Origin: JADCRZ01 sp037718865
GTDB taxonomy: Bacteria > Bacteroidota > Bacteroidia > Chitinophagales > Chitinophagaceae
DNA: 64,000 bases
Direction of reading: 5' to 3'
NCBI GenBank assembly: GCA_037718865.1
Contig: JBBJMP010000022.1
Span: 1 to 64,000 of the forward strand
Of this stretch, positions 60,014-64,000 are shown piece by piece. Below the pieces are notes generated by a model. That model made no database searches, was not told the DNA's origin, and saw nothing but the letters and a program-made list of their open reading frames with translations. A program made the translations under genes and the position numbers. The first letter of the stretch is position 1. Every line of letters starts with the position of its first letter.

Positions 60014-61234
60014 TTACACGAATGCTTTTCTAAGCTCTTCCTTAATTCGCCCTGCTACAATTTTCTCCTGGCCGGCTTTCATCATCCATGGAGAAACGGT
60101 AATGGAATTTTTTTCTCCTCCATAGGCCTCAATAGAAGGATTGCCCTTGCTCAATGCCTCCAGTAAATCCTTGCCGGAAAGTGTAATCTTTGCTACATCC
60201 CAGGAGATCTTCAGCGTCGGAGTATGGTTAGCTATCGGAGGAACATATACATTGGTCGTGACACCGGAAACAGATTTAACGGCATTATCGATGACTGCTA
60301 CCCGGTCTTCCCATTCCTTCCACTCCTTTTCATGATCCTGGTTCACATATCTTTCCAAAGCCACATACATGCCCAGGATCTCTTCTTTGTTTACCTTCAA
60401 CCCTCGACCAATGGTTCCGCCCCGCGGAGGTGAACTTAATCGTGCAGCGGCTATGATATCTTTTTTTCCCATTAGCAGTCCTGCACTTTGCGGTCCGCGA
60501 ATGGCTTTACCACCGGAGATGGCCACCACGCTATACCCCATGTCATTAAATGCCCAAAGGTTTGATACCGGCGGAACATCAGCCGCGATATCGATCGTGG
60601 CCGGAAGGTTGTGCTTCCGCGCAAGCGCCACCCATTCCTCCTGCATGATCCTGCCCTGCAATGCATTGCAATTCAGGAAATGCATCGCAGCGGTTTTTTC
60701 ATTTACAGCCTTATCTACATCCTCCGCCGTTTCTACATAGACCAGCTTTGCTCCACAATTGATAAAGGCATGATTGTAATGGATCTGGTGGCCTTTCTGC
60801 AGGATAATCTCAGACTTCATACCTCCTGCTTCCAGGTTAGGCAGCTGTTCAACTTTCTTTTCGTCCATCCCTGTAAGGATTCCAGCCATACCTAATGTCA
60901 AAGCGGCGAAAGCGCCCGAGGTCACTGTGGCTGCTTCTGCGTGGGTCATCGCAGCAATCCGCTCACCAACCTTATCCTGCAGTTCATCGATCATGCAAAA
61001 ATCTCCGGAATGATCTTTAATTGTTTCGAGTACATAATCATGCATCAGGGACCCCGTCATAAAAGTGATGGTCCCCCGGGCATTGATAAAAGTGCGTACA
61101 CCCAGTTCTTTAAACAGGTTACGTTTAGACTTCCCCGAAGCCGCTATCGTTTTTAAAGAGGGAACCATACTTCCGCCTATCCCTCCAAAAAAAGGCAGTA
61201 AAGAAAGGTGTTTGATGATGTCTCTGCGTTTCAT
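60014..61234 (-). CDS. SelA-like PLP-dependent enzyme with twin-arginine signal (paralogue 2)
   Basis: A 406-aa paralogue of the 55306-56499 enzyme. Lys243 in ISGGKAIRGPQSAG should hold PLP, and the Asp-bearing IDIAADVPP is intact. N-terminus MKRRDIIKHLSLLPFFGG is a Tat-type signal, so this copy should also be exported. It is the second gene of a minus-strand pair with the exported RidA deaminase upstream (11 bp apart). The two PLP enzymes differ in their substrate loops (after GIDEL and around PPRGG), so they may act on different amino compounds. Confidence 0.92.
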   Translation of the reverse strand: MKRRDIIKHLSLLPFFGGIGGSMVPSLKTIAASGKSKRNLFKELGVRTFINARGTITFMTGSLMHDYVLETIKDHSGDFCMIDELQDKVGERIAAMTHAEAATVTSGAFAALTLGMAGILTGMDEKKVEQLPNLEAGGMKSEIILQKGHQIHYNHAFINCGAKLVYVETAEDVDKAVNEKTAAMHFLNCNALQGRIMQEEWVALARKHNLPATIDIAADVPPVSNLWAFNDMGYSVVAISGGKAIRGPQSAGLLMGKKDIIAAARLSSPPRGGTIGRGLKVNKEEILGMYVALERYVNQDHEKEWKEWEDRVAVIDNAVKSVSGVTTNVYVPPIANHTPTLKISWDVAKITLSGKDLLEALSKGNPSIEAYGGEKNSITVSPWMMKAGQEKIVAGRIKEELRKAFV

Positions 61235-61245
61235 GATTTACCTTA

Positions 61246-61791
61246 TTACTTTTTTAGTTCAACGATCATTTCAATCTCTACCGCAATATTTGAAGGAAGC
61301 GAACTCACGCCAACGGAGGAACGCGCATGTTTTCCACTTTCCCCGAATACCTCGACCATCAAATCTGAAAACCCATTGATCACCTGGGAATGACGTTCAA
61401 AAGACGGGACCGCGTTCACCATCCCCAAAACCTTTACTATACTTTTTACCTTATTCAGGTCTTTAATCGTACTTTTTAAAGTCGACAGCAAGGAAATGCC
61501 TACTAACCTGGCAGCTTGTTGTCCCTGTTCTAAGGTTAGATCACTTCCCAACTTACCAGTTACCTGCCCACCTTCCGGTTTATCCGGTCCATGTCCTGAA
61601 AGATATACAAGATTTCCGATGCGACGTGCCTTGAGATAATTGGCTGTTGGTGAGGAAGGGGTAATCAGGTTGATCCCCAATTCTTTTAATTTGATTTCTA
61701 CGCCGGCCGGTTTATTCTGCGCACCGACATCTTCCGTTGCTTTTAGCATGAGGAACAGGAAAATAAAAAACACCATGGTTAACTTACTCAT
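61246..61791 (-). CDS. RidA/YjgF-family protein with signal peptide
   Basis: A 181-aa protein. Residues 1-25 are a signal peptide (ending VGAQ), and the rest is a complete RidA trimer-type fold, with RHSQVINGFSDLMVEVFGE and ARSSVGVSSLPSNIAVEIEMIVEL (Arg at the usual ligand position). RidA hydrolyses reactive enamine/imine products released by PLP ammonia-lyases. An exported RidA directly next to an exported SelA-like PLP enzyme points to deamination in the periplasm. Confidence 0.92.
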   Translation of the reverse strand: MSKLTMVFFIFLFLMLKATEDVGAQNKPAGVEIKLKELGINLITPSSPTANYLKARRIGNLVYLSGHGPDKPEGGQVTGKLGSDLTLEQGQQAARLVGISLLSTLKSTIKDLNKVKSIVKVLGMVNAVPSFERHSQVINGFSDLMVEVFGESGKHARSSVGVSSLPSNIAVEIEMIVELKK

Positions 61792-62202
61792 CTAAGCAAT
61801 TTAGCAAACTTCATGGGAGAAATGTTCAATACCGGACAGTCATTTTAGCGACCAAATAAAATTACGGTTTTAATTTTTTTTCGTTAACAATAAAAATTAA
61901 TTTACATTTAATATACTTCTACTTGTAGTCTTCAAAAGCTATATTCGATATCCTTCAACGCCTGGTTAATAATATAAGACCTCAACTAGAAATAGCTGAT
62001 TCATGCTTGAACAAAAGAGGTGTGCATTGCAGAAAGATTGAAGTCTGACACCATGCATTGAGGTAATTTCCGGTAGCACTTTTATACGTTTGGTTGACCG
62101 GATCTTATCATAAAAACGTGCAAACCGACTGGATCGATTACCTGCCTGATATAAAAGCTGCCTATTTATAAGAGGAAATTAATACAACTAAAACTGACAT
62201 TT
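61792..62202. promoter_or_regulatory. Divergent intergenic region between RidA and SusC genes
   Basis: 411 bp with no supported gene. The RidA-side part is AT-rich and contains TTTAATTTTTTTTCG; near 62090-62200 several short repeats occur but no clear operator. It must hold the promoters of the minus-strand RidA/PLP operon and of SusC. Confidence 0.5.
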
Positions 62203-64000
62203 ATGCTTTTTACTCATTCCCTTTTATCAAAAAAAAACTATTACGTAAATCGAAGTCTTAAAACAATTCCACGTTATGCTATGTGGCTCTGCTTTGCCAA
62301 ATCAAGTATAAATCATCCTATTGCAGCGTTAAGTCTCAGAATACTTTTAATACTGTTTATTATTGCCCCTGCCCAGTTCGCTTTTGCGTTGCCTGACGAA
62401 AATTATGCGGACATCACCGTGAGTGGCCAGGTAACCGGTACAAACGGCGAAGTACTTCAGGGTGTAAGTATTTTGCTCAAAGGAACTGCTACAGGAGCCA
62501 CCAGTGATGGTGCAGGCAGATACCGAATAAGTGTTCCTGACAATGGCACGTTGATATTTACCTTCGTCGGTCATGAAACGAAAGAGGTTGAGGTGAAGAA
62601 TCAAACAATGATCAATGTAAAATTGGATCCATCCGCAACGAATTTGACTGACGTGGTGGTTACGGCTTTCGGCATTTCAAAAGAAAGAAAGGGATTGGTG
62701 TATTCGGTTACAACGGTGAAGGGTTCCGAGTTTACAGAAGCGAGAGAAACCAATGTTGCCAACGCCCTAACAGGTAAGATCGCGGGCGTGGATGCTACCC
62801 AGGTAGCTGCCGGCCCCGGAGGATCGAGCCGTATAGTCATCAGGGGCAACGGCTCATTCAACAGCAATCAACAGCCTTTATACGTAGTTAACGGCTTGCC
62901 CATCAATTCAGGCAACAGCGGGGCACTCACCAATACAGTGGGCCTCAACGTTGACAGGGGCGACGGAATATCCAGTATCAACCCTGATGATATTGAATCG
63001 ATTACTGTTTTGAAAAGCGGGGCGGCGGCAGCCCTGTATGGAAGCCAGGCCGCAAATGGTGTAATACTGATCACTACTAAAACGGGAAGGGTGCAGAAGG
63101 GCATTGGTGTAGAATTCAGCACCAACCTGGTGTCCGGAACCCCATCCTCTTATCCTAATTTTCAAACCGAATACGGATCGGGGAATGATGGGGTAAAGCC
63201 TGCCACCAGAGCTGCAGCGCTTAGTGCTGGCCGTTTATCTTATGGCGCCAGGGCAGACGGCTCGCCGGTGATACAGTTTGATGGTGTGGTACGGCCTTAT
63301 TCCATTGTAGGAGCAAAAAAGAATATCAAGAATTTTTACAGGCCCAGTAAAGACTGGGTAAATACCATAGCACTTTCGGGCGGAACCAATGCCCTGAATT
63401 TCAGGTTGTCCGTGTCCGATCTGAGATCGGATGCTCAGACACCCAATTCTACGTTTGAAAGGAAAACGTCGAACCTGAGCCTGAGGTCTAATTTGGGTAA
63501 GAATGACTTTATCACGCTTGAATCTAACATCCAATATAATATCGAAAAAGGAAAGAACAGGCCGGGTGTTGGTTATGCGGAACTAAATTCAAGCTGGGCA
63601 ACTTATCTGATTGGCAACACGGTGGATATCAGAAGCCTGTCCCCGGGTTATGACTCTGCTGGTAACGAGCTCCAATGGAACCCCGTACCTGCGGCCCCCA
63701 ATCCCTATTTTGTCGTAAACAAAACTGGGAACAGTGATGATAAAAAACGTTTCATCGGGTCTGGAAGTGCCAAAGTAAACATATTGAAGAACCTCTTTAT
63801 TAAAGGATCCGTGGCACAGGACTTCCAATATATTTCTTTACAGGATTTTGTCCCGATGGGTACTGCCTTTACGCCGAAAGGATATTTAAATACAGGCCAA
63901 AGGCACGACACCAGGACCAACCTGAATGCCATCTTAAATTATAGTACTGCCTTCTTTAACGATGTTAATATCAACGCTTTTGTTGGTGCAAACAGGGAAA
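62203..64000 (+). CDS. SusC/RagA-family TonB-linked outer-membrane receptor (3' end outside window)
   Basis: About 599 codons are visible, all in one frame to the window end. The start at ATG 62203 gives a long N-terminus with a signal helix (LRILLILFIIAPAQFAFA); ATG 62281 is an alternative. A carboxypeptidase-regulatory-like domain (SGQVTGTNGEVLQGVSILLKG, shown in part) follows, then the plug with VTVVVTAFGISKERKGL, the SusC-signature-like GNGSFNSNQQPLYVVNG and SINPDDIESITVLK; the barrel begins near residue 300. A SusD partner would be expected downstream, beyond the window. It is probably the import receptor for the substrate handled by the neighbouring exported enzymes. Confidence 0.93.
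   Translation, partial: MLFTHSLLSKKNYYVNRSLKTIPRYAMWLCFAKSSINHPIAALSLRILLILFIIAPAQFAFALPDENYADITVSGQVTGTNGEVLQGVSILLKGTATGATSDGAGRYRISVPDNGTLIFTFVGHETKEVEVKNQTMINVKLDPSATNLTDVVVTAFGISKERKGLVYSVTTVKGSEFTEARETNVANALTGKIAGVDATQVAAGPGGSSRIVIRGNGSFNSNQQPLYVVNGLPINSGNSGALTNTVGLNVDRGDGISSINPDDIESITVLKSGAAAALYGSQAANGVILITTKTGRVQKGIGVEFSTNLVSGTPSSYPNFQTEYGSGNDGVKPATRAAALSAGRLSYGARADGSPVIQFDGVVRPYSIVGAKKNIKNFYRPSKDWVNTIALSGGTNALNFRLSVSDLRSDAQTPNSTFERKTSNLSLRSNLGKNDFITLESNIQYNIEKGKNRPGVGYAELNSSWATYLIGNTVDIRSLSPGYDSAGNELQWNPVPAAPNPYFVVNKTGNSDDKKRFIGSGSAKVNILKNLFIKGSVAQDFQYISLQDFVPMGTAFTPKGYLNTGQRHDTRTNLNAILNYSTAFFNDVNINAFVGANRE

Overview
The window looks like a chromosomal segment of a Bacteroidota bacterium, most likely of the Chitinophagaceae. 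The evidence is a SusC-type TonB-linked receptor, a second TonB receptor paired with a DUF4249 lipoprotein, a T9SS type A sorting domain, a hybrid-type sensor kinase of the Y_Y_Y/HisKA_3 family, an ECF sigma factor coupled to a beta-barrel protein, near absence of Shine-Dalgarno sequences, and repeat families in the intergenic gaps. No tRNA, rRNA, CRISPR array or intact transposase gene was seen. Genes are cut at both ends of the window: a sensor kinase on the left and SusC on the right.

Layout. 1-2.2 kb: sensor kinase (5' end missing) and LuxR-type response regulator. 2.3-7.1 kb: lipoprotein, possible group II intron remnant, SDR enzyme with a Crp-like regulator, and an ABC-2 exporter pair. 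7.2-10.5 kb: FtsX-type permease and its ATPase, divergent from a TesA-like SGNH esterase. 11.4-21.2 kb: a co-directional block with a radical SAM protein of the spore photoproduct lyase family, a quaternary-amine-type ABC importer, a cyclic-nucleotide-domain histidine kinase, a response regulator fused to a thioredoxin-reductase-like flavoprotein, a UBP zinc finger protein and a GH2 hydrolase. 21.6-25.5 kb: secreted VCBS/TSP3 protein and a TPR protein, converging on a strong terminator. 25.6-29.4 kb: a wrecked sulfatase gene and a YtrA-type GntR/ABC operon. 29.4-34.7 kb (minus): lactonase-like propeller lipoprotein, sigma factor with a barrel partner, and a heparinase-like lyase. 34.9-40.2 kb: TonB receptor/DUF4249 pair, small charged protein and an orphan BatD-like protein.

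40.2-50.4 kb is a signalling island. A TerY-P triad (vWA, PP2C phosphatase, kinase) is divergent from three exported proteins that appear to share an NTF2-like fold, one of them with a long TPR array. A coiled-coil protein gene lies at the far end. 50.5-53.2 kb holds a two-subunit molybdenum hydroxylase of the isoquinoline oxidoreductase type. An OmpA fragment and a RES/Xre-type toxin-antitoxin pair in AT-rich DNA follow.

55.3-64 kb looks like an extracytoplasmic catabolic cluster. It has two paralogous SelA-like PLP enzymes, both with twin-arginine signals, an exported amidohydrolase, an exported RidA deaminase, a PQQ-sugar-dehydrogenase-like protein fused to cytochrome c, and a SusC receptor. 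The sequence suggests a PLP-dependent deamination pathway in the periplasm. This cluster, the TerY-P island and the circularly permuted binding domain of the 14-15.6 kb transporter are the most interesting items.
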